Source of the DNA: Janthinobacterium sp. BJB426
GTDB lineage: Bacteria > Pseudomonadota > Gammaproteobacteria > Burkholderiales > Burkholderiaceae_D
Length of the DNA: 64,000 bases
Assembly: GCF_002735705.1 (NCBI RefSeq)
Contig: NZ_PDZL01000001.1
Span: forward strand, 124,001 to 188,000
Reading direction: 5' to 3'
Part shown: piece after piece, positions 47,123 through 56,248 of the stretch
Position numbering within the stretch: the first letter of the stretch is position 1
Layout of the letters: the number at the start of each line of letters is the position of its first letter
Made by a program: the position numbers and the translations under genes
Notes under the pieces: generated by a model
What the model was told of the DNA's origin: nothing
Seen by the model: only the letters and a program-made list of their open reading frames with translations
The model's database searches: none

Positions 47123-48058
47123 ATGAAATTAGCAATTGCAATACCTACATACAACCGTAATGAGCAATTAATTAAGACTATTGCGGCGTTGTTACCTCAA
47201 ATCACTAGTGATTGTTGTGTATTTATATTAGATAACAATTCTTTGGTTTCTCCATTGGATAGCAGTGTATTTTTGAGAAAAATTGTCGATGATGGGCTAG
47301 TGACTTATATTAAGAATAAAAATAATATTGGAGGCGATGCGAATATTATTAAATGCATGGAAATAAGTGAAGCTGAGTATACCTGGGTACTGGGTGATGA
47401 TGATATGCCGGCCGAAGATTCAATAGAGATAATTTTCCGGGCAATTAGGAGCAAGCCGCAATCTGTTTTCTTTAATTTTTCCAGCGATATGTTTTTTCGA
47501 AGAGTAAATATAAATGGGAATGGATTGAATGAATTTATCAGGGCGATTGATTCATTTGAAAATCTTCTTTTCATTTCAGCTTCTGTGTACAAAACGGAAT
47601 ACATGCAAAAAAATATACGTCATGCGTATCAAAATTGTAGCTCCAGTATGCAAAATTTGGCCTGCCTATTGAGTAGTTTACATGACGGCTCAGAATTTTC
47701 ATTGAGGACAGAGAAACTAGTATGCTGGGAGTCTATTCAGAATGGTTGGGATCCATTAATTATAACGATGCGATTCTTCCTGATACTTGATAATTTGAAT
47801 ACTGATGCACGGCATATAAAGTTACTTTCTAAAAAAATTATTTGCGGTAGCGCGTCCAACAAGATCATAGCTGTTAATATAATAAAGAAGATAGTTGCCG
47901 GTCAGGATAAAAATAGGTTAAAGCAGCTATATCTAAATTACATAACTCGCGTATATCAGTATGATTACTTCAGAAAGTTATTTTCTTTTCTTTACATCCC
48001 AATTATATTCTCTCCAACTTTCTTTTTGAAATTTTTATTGCGGATCAAAAAAAAGTAA
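47123..48058 (+). CDS. Glycosyltransferase family 2
   Basis: A 311-residue cytoplasmic or membrane-associated transferase. The GT-A start LAIAIPTYNRNEQLIKTIAALLP is clear, VFILDNNSL follows, and the metal-binding motif sits in YTWVLGDDDMPAEDS. It belongs to the rightward assembly operon. DNA is strongly AT-rich. Donor and acceptor sugars are unknown. Confidence 0.85.
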   Translation: MKLAIAIPTYNRNEQLIKTIAALLPQITSDCCVFILDNNSLVSPLDSSVFLRKIVDDGLVTYIKNKNNIGGDANIIKCMEISEAEYTWVLGDDDMPAEDSIEIIFRAIRSKPQSVFFNFSSDMFFRRVNINGNGLNEFIRAIDSFENLLFISASVYKTEYMQKNIRHAYQNCSSSMQNLACLLSSLHDGSEFSLRTEKLVCWESIQNGWDPLIITMRFFLILDNLNTDARHIKLLSKKIICGSASNKIIAVNIIKKIVAGQDKNRLKQLYLNYITRVYQYDYFRKLFSFLYIPIIFSPTFFLKFLLRIKKK

Positions 48059-48123
48059 TAACGGCATAAAAATTACTATTTTATACATCCCTATTCTGAT
48101 TTTTTCCTTGAGATTTTTTCACT

Positions 48124-48708
48124 ATGAAAATTATTCCATATTTATTTTATTTTATTTTTCGTGATGTTGGGAAATATTTTTTTAATGTGAGTGTTCGTGC
48201 AAACTTTAGGGCGATAGGTGTAAATATAGGTTCAGGGGTTACTATATTTTATGATAAGTCGGAAAATTTAGTAATCGGAGATTTAGTTTCAATAGGGAAA
48301 GGTACTCTAGTTTTTGTTACTGATGAAAAAAATAAAGGAAAGCCTTCTTCCTTGACAATAGGTTCCAATACTACGATAAATGAATATAATAATATCCGTG
48401 CATCTGGTGGCACGGTTAAAATCGGAAAAAATTGTCTTATTGCTCAGTTTGTGACTATCATTGCGAGTAATTACGATATTGACTGCACCGAAGAATTATC
48501 TGAAATTCCTTGGGATGATAAAAACGCCTTTGTAACCATTGGTGATAATGTTTGGATAGGTGCGGGAGCCACTATACTTCCCGGTGTAACCATTGGGGAT
48601 GGCGCAGTTGTTGCTGCAGGCGCTGTTGTTACAAAGGATTTACCTGAAAACTATATTGGCGGCGGTGTTCCCATGAAGATACTCCGGGAACGTAGGCGAG
48701 GTATTTAA
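48124..48708 (+). CDS. Hexapeptide-repeat acyltransferase
   Basis: A 194-residue left-handed beta-helix protein with hexapeptide repeats (NIGSGVTIFY, LTIGSNTTINEYNNI, VTIGDNVWIGAGATILPGVTIGDGAVVAAGAVV). The last region is the typical acetyl-CoA-binding end of LbH acetyltransferases. It may acetylate a sugar of the repeat unit. It lies between two glycosyltransferase genes. Confidence 0.86.
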   Translation: MKIIPYLFYFIFRDVGKYFFNVSVRANFRAIGVNIGSGVTIFYDKSENLVIGDLVSIGKGTLVFVTDEKNKGKPSSLTIGSNTTINEYNNIRASGGTVKIGKNCLIAQFVTIIASNYDIDCTEELSEIPWDDKNAFVTIGDNVWIGAGATILPGVTIGDGAVVAAGAVVTKDLPENYIGGGVPMKILRERRRGI

Positions 48709-48780
48709 TATTGTTATTCACTTCAAATAATTATCCTTTATGTATTAAGGTTGTTTTTCTTTTATTAATTGGATAAGCAC

Positions 48781-49917
48781 ATGCTGGTTTTTTATGATGA
48801 TAGTGAAGATTTTGGCGGCCATGAAGCGATGACATTAGCTGCTGTTAGGCATCTCGCGGTGGTGGAAAAAAAAGATGTAGCCTTTATTTTCTTCAGTGGT
48901 AATTTGAAAATTGCTGCCGAATTAAATTTTATTAAAAAACAAGGTGGAGAAATAAATCTAATTCCAATAGATTATCATTCGCGCCGTTTACAATCTGTTC
49001 GTACTTTGTTTTCGTTTGCGACGATTTTTAAAATTTTTCGCATATTAAAAAAAATTAGAGCAAATGTCGTTATAGTTGCGCAAGGACGAATTGAATCATG
49101 TACCGTAGGATTGGTCGCTGCAAAACTAGCGGGGTGTCGCACGGTCAGTTATATTCCTATGGCGCATCAAGTTGATGGGAATTATTTTTCAAAAATTGTC
49201 AAGATTCTCATTAATTCCATTTATTATAATTTGGCAGATAAGTTTATAACGATCAGCGAATTAATGAAAAATGAACTACTGATGCGCGCACCTGGACAGG
49301 ATGTTTCAATCGTAAGAAATGGTCTGGATTTAAACAATCTGGTTCATCAAGAAAAAGTCAAATCTCGTACAAAATTGGGAATATCAGAACATGATTATGT
49401 AATTGCAATCATTGGCAGAGTTTCTTTCAAGCAAAAAGCACATGATTTTTTGGTGGAGACTTTAAGTCGTTTCAAAGAAGATCTTGGCCTGCTCCGATTG
49501 ATGGTGGTAGGTGATGGACCGGATCTGTCAAAATTAAAGGAGTTAGTTATATCCTACGGTCTTGAGGATCGGATAATATTTTGTTCTTGGTCAAATGATT
49601 TGTCCCCGGTATATGCTGCCGTTGACGCATTGGTTATTCCCTCATGGTATGAGGGAGTACCGTTAGTAATGTTGGAGGGGATGTACTATGAACTTCCTAT
49701 TGTTGCGACGCGACTGGATGGTATGTTGGAAATTTTACCAGAAAAATGGTTATTTAGTGCAGGTAATAGCGAAGAACTTTTTTCCTTATTAAGGAATGCG
49801 TCGAATGAGAATATTTTTGATAAAAATACCCTTACTGAAAATAGAAATTTAATTCTTCGTGATTACTCGTTACCTGTATTTGGGGCTAGTTTTACTGATG
49901 CAATTTATTATAGTTAA
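48781..49917 (+). CDS. Glycosyltransferase family 4
   Basis: A 378-residue GT-B fold transferase. The N-terminal half begins MLVFYDDSEDFGGHEAMT. The donor-binding half starts near IAIIGRVSFKQKAHDFLVE and has MVVGDGPDLSKLKELV and the nucleotide-binding ALVIPSWYEGVPLVMLEGMYYELPIVAT with the E-x7-E motif. The ATG at 48781 is preferred to the in-frame TTG at 48769 because GGATAAG lies in front. The sugar is unknown. Confidence 0.86.
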   Translation: MLVFYDDSEDFGGHEAMTLAAVRHLAVVEKKDVAFIFFSGNLKIAAELNFIKKQGGEINLIPIDYHSRRLQSVRTLFSFATIFKIFRILKKIRANVVIVAQGRIESCTVGLVAAKLAGCRTVSYIPMAHQVDGNYFSKIVKILINSIYYNLADKFITISELMKNELLMRAPGQDVSIVRNGLDLNNLVHQEKVKSRTKLGISEHDYVIAIIGRVSFKQKAHDFLVETLSRFKEDLGLLRLMVVGDGPDLSKLKELVISYGLEDRIIFCSWSNDLSPVYAAVDALVIPSWYEGVPLVMLEGMYYELPIVATRLDGMLEILPEKWLFSAGNSEELFSLLRNASNENIFDKNTLTENRNLILRDYSLPVFGASFTDAIYYS

Positions 49918-50191
49918 TAAAATCTCAGAATTTTTTACTGCTTATAAAAAAATATTTCATTGGAAATATTTTCTAGTATTTTTAATAATATAGTATCGCC
50001 ATTTAATTCAAAATCCATTCCTGCATAATTTATTATAAATATAATCTTTTTGCGCGCATACCATATTTTCTTTTGTAAGATAGAATTTTCTATATTCAAT
50101 AATTTAGAGCATGTATGTGGTGATGTATTTAACAGCTTAAAAGTTACCCCCAATCTATGATAATCTTGAATTTAAGATTTGAATTAATCTA

Positions 50192-51439
50192 TTGAAAAGT
50201 AATAAATTGATTAATATAAATACTTACGTCGTATACGCCGTGATATTTTTTTCGGCGCTTTCGTATATTTTCTCTTATATTATGATTGTGAAATATGAGA
50301 AATCCTATTTTAATGTTTTGGTGCCTTTGGCATTTTTTCAGGTACCCATTTATTTTGTTTTGGAACCACTTAATATTGCTATCAATGGACTGCAAGGTAG
50401 TTTATTTGCATACACATACATATATTCATGTTATGTAGTTAAAGTGGTAATATTTGCATTGGTGTATCGTTATGTCAGGCCGATTAACTCTCGCTTCATC
50501 AATACCATTGCAGATAGAAGAGAAAATGTGGATTTAAAGTATCTTCATATAATACTTATTTTCATTTCCTATTTATTTATGTTCCCTATCATGTATGAAT
50601 ATAGAGATTTATTGGCTACGCCAAGAAATATTTATGAGAGTACACGAACTGGTTACGGGATTTTCCTTTTCACATCTGCACTCCTGAATAATCTTTCTTT
50701 TATTGCTTTCATTTTCTCGAAAAAGAAAACTTTTACTGGATCAGTTTTATTTATTTCAATTTTATTTTTTAATATATATATTCATGGCAGCAAGGGGCAA
50801 TTTGTTACTATTTTGATGATTTATTTTGCATATGTTGCTTATGTACTTAACCGAAAAATGAGTGGAGGAAAGTTTTTAATTAATTTTGGTATATCCGCGA
50901 GTTTACTTATTTCATTGTTTGTGATTTTCGCATCACAGCAGCGAAATATGGTAGAGGTTGTTGTTAATATATCAAACTACTCAGATTATACAAGAAATGC
51001 TAATATGGTAATTGATAGCGATTTCCCGACCCAGTACGGTAAACTTCTTATAGAATCGAATTTGTACTCGAGGTTGCCAAGGGTGGTCTATCCAGATAAG
51101 CCAAAAGATTTCGGCTATTTTTTACTTGCAAAAACATTTTATCCTGAATGGTTTGAAAACGACTCTGGTTCTCCGTCTTTCGGAATTGGTGGGATTTGGG
51201 CAGATTTTGGAATTTTTTCCATATTTTATTTTCTATTTTGGGCTATTCTTCTAGGTGTATTATTTAAAACTTTAGCGGTTAAATTAAAAGAAAATTCAAA
51301 TATGGGACTATTTATTCTGGTGCTATTTTTTATGGGGATTGATCTGATTCCATTGGGGACGGGATATCTGGTTGTGGAGCATTTGTTTTTGGCAATAATT
51401 ATTTCATTAATTTCTTCGAGAAGAAAACAAGTATTCTAA
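50192..51439 (+). CDS. wzy: O-antigen polymerase (Wzy type)
   Basis: A 415-residue protein with ten or more hydrophobic segments and one large hydrophilic loop at about residues 255-330 containing RLPRVVYPDKPKDFGYF, as in oligosaccharide repeat-unit polymerases. Wzy joins flipped repeat units in the periplasm. An in-frame stop lies just upstream, so the TTG at 50192 is the first possible start; there is no good ribosome binding site, and the next in-frame ATG would cut the first membrane segment. DNA is very AT-rich. The 274 bases before it hold no clear gene. Confidence 0.78.
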   Translation: MKSNKLININTYVVYAVIFFSALSYIFSYIMIVKYEKSYFNVLVPLAFFQVPIYFVLEPLNIAINGLQGSLFAYTYIYSCYVVKVVIFALVYRYVRPINSRFINTIADRRENVDLKYLHIILIFISYLFMFPIMYEYRDLLATPRNIYESTRTGYGIFLFTSALLNNLSFIAFIFSKKKTFTGSVLFISILFFNIYIHGSKGQFVTILMIYFAYVAYVLNRKMSGGKFLINFGISASLLISLFVIFASQQRNMVEVVVNISNYSDYTRNANMVIDSDFPTQYGKLLIESNLYSRLPRVVYPDKPKDFGYFLLAKTFYPEWFENDSGSPSFGIGGIWADFGIFSIFYFLFWAILLGVLFKTLAVKLKENSNMGLFILVLFFMGIDLIPLGTGYLVVEHLFLAIIISLISSRRKQVF

Positions 51440-51473
51440 AAAAGTAATATTGGTTCATGAAAGAAGGAAAATA

Positions 51474-52475
51474 ATGATTGATTTGTGTTATGACGCACGT
51501 TGGTTAGGAGCAACTGGGATCGGCTCTGTCGCTGCAGCTATGATCAAGAGAAAACCTAACGATATTTCTCTGCGTCCACTTACTTATTCTGGAAGAATTT
51601 CTGATCCGCTTTCACCATTTAAACTTGGTTCGGAATTAAGGAAGTTGAGAGCGGATGTATTTTGGTCGCCAGGGTTTATTCCGCCATTTAGTCCGAAAAC
51701 TCCTGATGTGATTACCGTTCACGATCTAACGCATCTACATTATTATAGCGCTGCACATAAAATTTATTATGATTTGCTATTGAGAAATATTTATAAAAAG
51801 TCCTCTAAAATAGTTACTGTTTCCGAATTTACAAAAAATGAATTAATGGAGTGGGGTGGATTTTCGTCTGAAAAAATTGATGTGGTTTATAATAGTGTTG
51901 AATCAGGTTTTAACTTCAATGTTGAGAAAATTAATTTAGGATGGCCTTATATTTTTTATGCTGGAAATCGTCGTGAATATAAAAATATAGATCGTATGAT
52001 CGAGGCTTATTCGCTATCTGAACTGCCTGGTGCTGGTGTGAAATTACTTCTCACAGGAAAATTAGAGTCAAAAATTGGGGCACTTCTTGATAAATTGAAT
52101 ATTCAGACCATGGTCGAATTTTCTGGCTTCATTCCCGATAATGACTTGCCGCGATATTTTAAGGGGGCTCTGGCTGTAGTTTATATTTCTTTGTATGAAG
52201 GGTTTGGTTTACCGATACTTGAAGGTATGGCAACAGGTGTGCCAGTGATCACTTCCAATTTGAGTTGTATGCCTGAAATTGCTGGAAATGCGGCGTTTCT
52301 GGTTGATCCATTAAATTTGGAAGAAATTTCTAGCGCAATGAATAAAATTGCCTCTGATGGATATTTCAGGAATAGTTTGATCGTAGCGGGACTAAATCGC
52401 GCAAAAGACTTTAGTTGGGATGTTTCATCGAGAAAGTTTTGGGATATTATTCGGGAAGTTGGTGAAAATAGATGA
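51474..52475 (+). CDS. Glycosyltransferase family 4
   Basis: A 333-residue GT-B transferase, similar in shape to mannosyltransferases. The N-terminal half includes RADVFWSPGFIPPFSPKTPDVITVHDLTHL. The C-terminal half has YIFYAGNRREYKNIDRMIEAY, LLLTGKLES, and the donor-binding YISLYEGFGLPILEGMATGVPVITS with the EGFGLP motif. AAGGAAA lies just before the ATG. Its last four bases overlap the start of the next gene (ATGA). Confidence 0.87.
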   Translation: MIDLCYDARWLGATGIGSVAAAMIKRKPNDISLRPLTYSGRISDPLSPFKLGSELRKLRADVFWSPGFIPPFSPKTPDVITVHDLTHLHYYSAAHKIYYDLLLRNIYKKSSKIVTVSEFTKNELMEWGGFSSEKIDVVYNSVESGFNFNVEKINLGWPYIFYAGNRREYKNIDRMIEAYSLSELPGAGVKLLLTGKLESKIGALLDKLNIQTMVEFSGFIPDNDLPRYFKGALAVVYISLYEGFGLPILEGMATGVPVITSNLSCMPEIAGNAAFLVDPLNLEEISSAMNKIASDGYFRNSLIVAGLNRAKDFSWDVSSRKFWDIIREVGENR

Positions 52476-53398
52476 ATAGAATCGGCATAATCATCCCAAC
52501 CTATAATCCAGGTTCTATGTGGTCTGAATGGATGGCGCGTTTCAAGATGCAATCACTGATGCCGGACGTCCGGCTAATAGTGGACTCGAGTTCGACAGAT
52601 GGTGTTTTGGATTTGAAAACTCGTGATGTATTTGAAGTACATACTATCTGCAAGGGTGACTTCAACCATGGCGGCACGCGGCATATGGCGATGGAAAGAA
52701 TTGCCAAGGATGTCGATATTGTTGTTTTCATGACTCAGGACGCACTATTGTTCGATTCATGCGCATTACAGAATCTTGTACGAGTATTCGCTGAAAACGG
52801 CAATGTGGCTGCAGCGTATGGACGTCAGTTGCCACATATAGGAAGCCGGCCAAGTGAGGCACACGCTAGGATATTCAACTACACCGACCGCGACATGTTA
52901 AAATCGATTGCATCTAAGGATGAGATGGGAATAAAATCCATCTTCATTTCAAATTCATTTTCAGCGTATCGCGTAAAGGATTTGATGGATGTTGGCGGAT
53001 TTCCGTCGAACGTTATTCTTGGAGAAGATACAATGGTGGCCGCTAAGCTTTTATTAGCTGGCAGAAGTATTTCTTACCAGGCAAGTGCTTGTGTGTATCA
53101 CTCACATCATTACAACTATGCTCAGGAGTTCAGGAGGTATTTCGATATCGGCGTTCTACATGCGCGTGAGTCCTGGTTATTAAAAAAATTTGGTAAGGTT
53201 GACGGCGAAGGCATGCGCTATTTATGTTCTGAAATGCGTTTTCTAATGGGATCAGCTTGGTACCTGATTCCATCCGCACTGATTCGAACAGGGTGTAAAT
53301 ATGCGGGCTACAAGATAGGCCGATATGAAAGATTGTTGCCTACCAAGCTGAAGAAAGCACTTAGCATGTATAAAGTATATTGGTTGAAAAACAGCTAA
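52472..53398 (+). CDS. Glycosyltransferase family 2, rhamnosyltransferase-like
   Basis: A 308-residue GT-A transferase. The start IGIIIPTYNPGSMWSEWMAR, the metal-site region IVDSSSTDGVLDL, and the segment KGDFNHGGTRHMAME are typical of rhamnosyltransferases of the RfbF/WbbL kind, as is VAAAYGRQLP. It overlaps the preceding gene by four bases and ends the rightward operon. Its likely donor, dTDP-rhamnose, is served by rfbBAC on the other strand, where rfbD is broken. Confidence 0.84.
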   Translation: MNRIGIIIPTYNPGSMWSEWMARFKMQSLMPDVRLIVDSSSTDGVLDLKTRDVFEVHTICKGDFNHGGTRHMAMERIAKDVDIVVFMTQDALLFDSCALQNLVRVFAENGNVAAAYGRQLPHIGSRPSEAHARIFNYTDRDMLKSIASKDEMGIKSIFISNSFSAYRVKDLMDVGGFPSNVILGEDTMVAAKLLLAGRSISYQASACVYHSHHYNYAQEFRRYFDIGVLHARESWLLKKFGKVDGEGMRYLCSEMRFLMGSAWYLIPSALIRTGCKYAGYKIGRYERLLPTKLKKALSMYKVYWLKNS

Positions 53399-53427
53399 TT
53401 TCCAATAGTTAGCTGTTAGTTTCGTAT

Positions 53428-53490
53428 GATCAAATTTCTCGTCGCAGCATGACTCTGTTCCGCGCCAGAGCCATGCTTGACGAGTTGATC
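53428..53490. repeat. Long imperfect inverted repeat after the rightward operon
   Basis: The left arm (53428-53457, starting GATCAA and ending GCATGACTCTG) pairs with the right arm (53466-53490, starting CAGAGCCATGC and ending GTTGATC) with small bulges around an eight-base loop. Matching blocks are GATCAA, CTCGTC, AGCATG and CTCTG. No T-run follows. It lies 30 bases after the last glycosyltransferase and 58 bases before the transposase remnant, so it may be a stop element or part of an insertion boundary. Confidence 0.55.
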
Positions 53491-53548
53491 GGCGGTTTGC
53501 CACCGAAATCGTCCCACCGGTTGTAGCATATCGCATAAACTTCAGTTC

Positions 53549-54456
53549 ATGAGCTCAGGCATTCATCCCCAAGCCCGCACGACCCCGAAAATCCGGTAGG
53601 AAATCAAGGAGTCTGGGTTGTCCGACCGCGAGGCCGGCATCGGGCTCATACGCTGCATACTACGCTGAGCGCGACGCAGGAGGCTATCGTGCTGTCACTG
53701 CGCCAGTCGCTCTATCTGCCGCTCGACCACCTGCTGTACATTACCCGGCAATATATCAATCCCGACGTCTCGCGCTCGGGCACTGCCCGTTTGCTCAAAC
53801 GTGAAGGCATGGCCCGCCTAGAACATGTCATTCCCAAGGCCGAGGGAGAAACGATCTAGGCCAAGAAGACTTTCAAGGACTACGAACCCGGCTTCGTTCA
53901 CGTCGACATCAAATACTTGCCGCAAATTCCGGACGAAAGTGCGCGCCGCTATTTGTTCGTGGCCATTGACCCCGCCGCGCGCTGGGTGCTCCTGCACATC
54001 TACTGTCACATGAGCGATAGAAGCAGCCTCGACTTCTTGCGCAGCCTTAAGCTACGCTCGCCGATCTGTATCATCAAACTACTGACCGACAACGGTTCGC
54101 AATTCACCGACAGCTTCACAACAAAAGATAGGAAGCACTGTTGCCAGCACGCTGTCGATAAAGTCTGAACCGCCATGGGCATCGAACACCTCCTGGCACC
54201 GCCCCGGCATCCGAAAACGAATGGCATGGTCTAACGATTCAATGGTCGTATCAGCAAACTATTGCACCAGACTCGATTCGACATCCGGGCCGATCTGGAG
54301 ACGACCTTGATCAACTATTTAAAGCTTTACAACCACCACATTCCACAATGGGCCATCGGTGCTAAAACATTCATCCAGATCCTCAAGGAATGGCAGCAAA
54401 AGAAGCCGGACCTATTCGTGAAGTGCGTTTATGATCAAGCGGAACTGGGCACTTAG
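53549..54456 (+). pseudogene. IS481-type transposase, degenerate
   Basis: Remnant of a DDE transposase. It begins MSSGIHPQARTTPKIR and then meets a stop (TAG) at codon 17. The region near 53637 lacks the usual helix-turn-helix part and changes frame. The rest reads in one frame: LSATQEAIVLSLRQSLYLPL, FVHVDIKYLP with the first catalytic aspartate, LTDNGSQFTD with the second, then AIGAKTFIQILKEWQQKKPDLF. Further stops occur at 53857, 54166 and 54232. The last replaces the third catalytic residue (GMV-stop-RFNG, where glutamate is expected). It cannot be active. Clear terminal repeats were not identified. Confidence 0.88.
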
Positions 54457-54472
54457 CAACTGCAAGTAACGG

Positions 54473-55234
54473 CTACTTAAAATAATAGAGCAGGGATTCC
54501 TTTTGATATTTTTCACTCTTAGTATCTGCATTATTTATGGCACGAAGCCAGTGTTGTACCAACACCTTCTTCCCAAAGTCATTGACGTTACACGGATCAG
54601 AACGATCTGCAGTGCTAAGCGCACCGATATCCGGTCCCGGAAATCGGTTAAGAAGTGGTGCCCATTGAATTTCAGGCACCTGCTTTCCGATTATTCGGTC
54701 GCAACTTGCGCTTAGGCCAATAAGCCACTTATTGATCTTTGTGCTGAGACTCATCGACTTGATTACCTGCCGGACATCATTCACGTAGTTCGAGCGCGTA
54801 AATTTGTCACTGATAAGCCGTCCTTGCCACAATGCGTAATCAAACTTAATATTGTGAAAACTTGCTGTATCAAGAGCCAATTTCAGCTTCTTATAACCAC
54901 GGCCACCTTCCAACCAGTCACGTACATTCGTTCCGGTTATGCCAATCGGCAAAAAAACAACGCGATCCGCCATACCTGACTTGATAATTTCCTGCCCTAG
55001 CGGCAGCAAAACGCCGTCACTCATGCAATCAGTCCAGGGAAAGGGCAAGTGAGCAAATATTTCTCCTCCATCTAAACCCATTTGATACAAGCCTTGGGTC
55101 TCGCTTAAACTCGTCAAGGAACACTTCGCTGGAATGCCCTCTTGTAGAATTAATATGTAAACATCTCGAGCGTTTGCCGAACAAAATGATAATAACAATG
55201 TTACTGTGAAAAAAAACTTAGCAACCAATAACAT
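54473..55234 (-). CDS. SGNH-like secreted protein lacking catalytic residues
   Basis: A 253-residue protein with an N-terminal signal peptide ending near CSANA. It aligns along its length with the lipoprotein encoded at 56249-57055: WTDCMSDGVLLPLGQEII, RVVFLPIGITGTNVRDWLEGG, NYVNDVRQVIKS and NRFPGPDIG have direct counterparts. The nucleophile motif GQS is replaced by QEG (residues 31-33), WHQG by WQGR, and the DxxH motif by DPCN (213-216), so serine and histidine are lost. It may bind, not cleave, an acylated sugar, or be decaying. Its start overlaps the acyltransferase gene by 17 bases. Confidence 0.75.
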   Translation of the reverse strand: MLLVAKFFFTVTLLLSFCSANARDVYILILQEGIPAKCSLTSLSETQGLYQMGLDGGEIFAHLPFPWTDCMSDGVLLPLGQEIIKSGMADRVVFLPIGITGTNVRDWLEGGRGYKKLKLALDTASFHNIKFDYALWQGRLISDKFTRSNYVNDVRQVIKSMSLSTKINKWLIGLSASCDRIIGKQVPEIQWAPLLNRFPGPDIGALSTADRSDPCNVNDFGKKVLVQHWLRAINNADTKSEKYQKESLLYYFK

Positions 55235-56231
55235 AGCGGCTCCATTTCTTTAATATTCTTTTCGCTAAAAATACAATTGCCACAGAAACAAAAATAACTA
55301 TAATAATTTCCGCAACCAACTTTATAATCGAGTTGAAATAATTTATATTTTTCCACATTTTGTTAAATATGACTTCCATAAAACCATGAATAAAAAATAG
55401 GCCGAAACTTATTTTTGCAAAAAATCCAAGGGTTTTGTTTTCATGCTCAAAGAACTGCTCAAAGAGGAAAAAAATAGCTATCAACAAAAATAGTTTTCCC
55501 GCTAGAATATAATTAAGCATCCCCAGCCCGCTTAAAAAACCATTTGGCATACTTTCAAGACCTGGGAATAAAAAGCAAAAAAATACAAAAAAAGAAAAGG
55601 AGATAAATATAATTGTTATCTTTGTTGTTGTTCTTAGTTCTTCCAAAAATATAGAATTTTTTGCAGCAAGAATTCCAAGTAAATAGAATCCAAAGAAATG
55701 AAGAAAAGATAATATTGCATTTGTATTGTATACTGGGCGTGCGGAAAAAATACTGAAGGCCAGACTTATAGCGGTGAGAGTGCAGAGCAATTTCGACTTG
55801 GACAGAATTATAAAAATTGGAGTGAAAAGGAAAAAAATTGTGATCATCGGAATGAACCACATAGGACCTACGGCAATCCCTCCAGAAGTCAAAGACCAGA
55901 GGATGAAGGTCAAGGGAGTCAAACCATAAAGACGATACTGATAGGTCATTACCAAAAATAATATGGCTGGAAACGAAAGAATTAGATACGGCATAATAAC
56001 GTATCGTGCCTTTTTTGAAATGTAGGCTCTATATTCAAATTTATTTACTTCAAGGTAATAAAAAAGATAACCCGAAATAAATACAAACCAGGCTGTCGCG
56101 TCGCCGACAATATAGTACAAATAGCCACCAATCTGCTCTATCTCTTGAAATGATCTAATATGGGAAAGCATAACAAAAATTATTGCGATTCCGCGAAAAT
56201 TTTCCAGAGAATATCTAAACTTCGATTTCAT
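55218..56231 (-). CDS. Acyltransferase-3 family membrane protein (OafA/WecH type)
   Basis: A 337-residue inner-membrane protein with about ten transmembrane segments. The start YSLENFRGIAIIFVMLSHI carries the conserved arginine and catalytic histidine of the family (FRGIAI, then SH). ISKKARYVIMPYLILS corresponds to the conserved basic loop. Such enzymes O-acetylate sugars of lipopolysaccharide or capsule. It lies between two SGNH-like genes, 17 bases after the first and overlapping the second, which points to a shared acylation module. Confidence 0.87.
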   Translation of the reverse strand: MKSKFRYSLENFRGIAIIFVMLSHIRSFQEIEQIGGYLYYIVGDATAWFVFISGYLFYYLEVNKFEYRAYISKKARYVIMPYLILSFPAILFLVMTYQYRLYGLTPLTFILWSLTSGGIAVGPMWFIPMITIFFLFTPIFIILSKSKLLCTLTAISLAFSIFSARPVYNTNAILSFLHFFGFYLLGILAAKNSIFLEELRTTTKITIIFISFSFFVFFCFLFPGLESMPNGFLSGLGMLNYILAGKLFLLIAIFFLFEQFFEHENKTLGFFAKISFGLFFIHGFMEVIFNKMWKNINYFNSIIKLVAEIIIVIFVSVAIVFLAKRILKKWSRYVIGC

Positions 56232-56248
56232 ATTTAACTCAACTAAAA

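Noticed and set aside
49935..50153. Short minus-strand frame (72 codons) between the GT4 gene and wzy
   Set aside because: AT-rich gap with opposite orientation to all neighbours and no motif; a chance frame is more likely.
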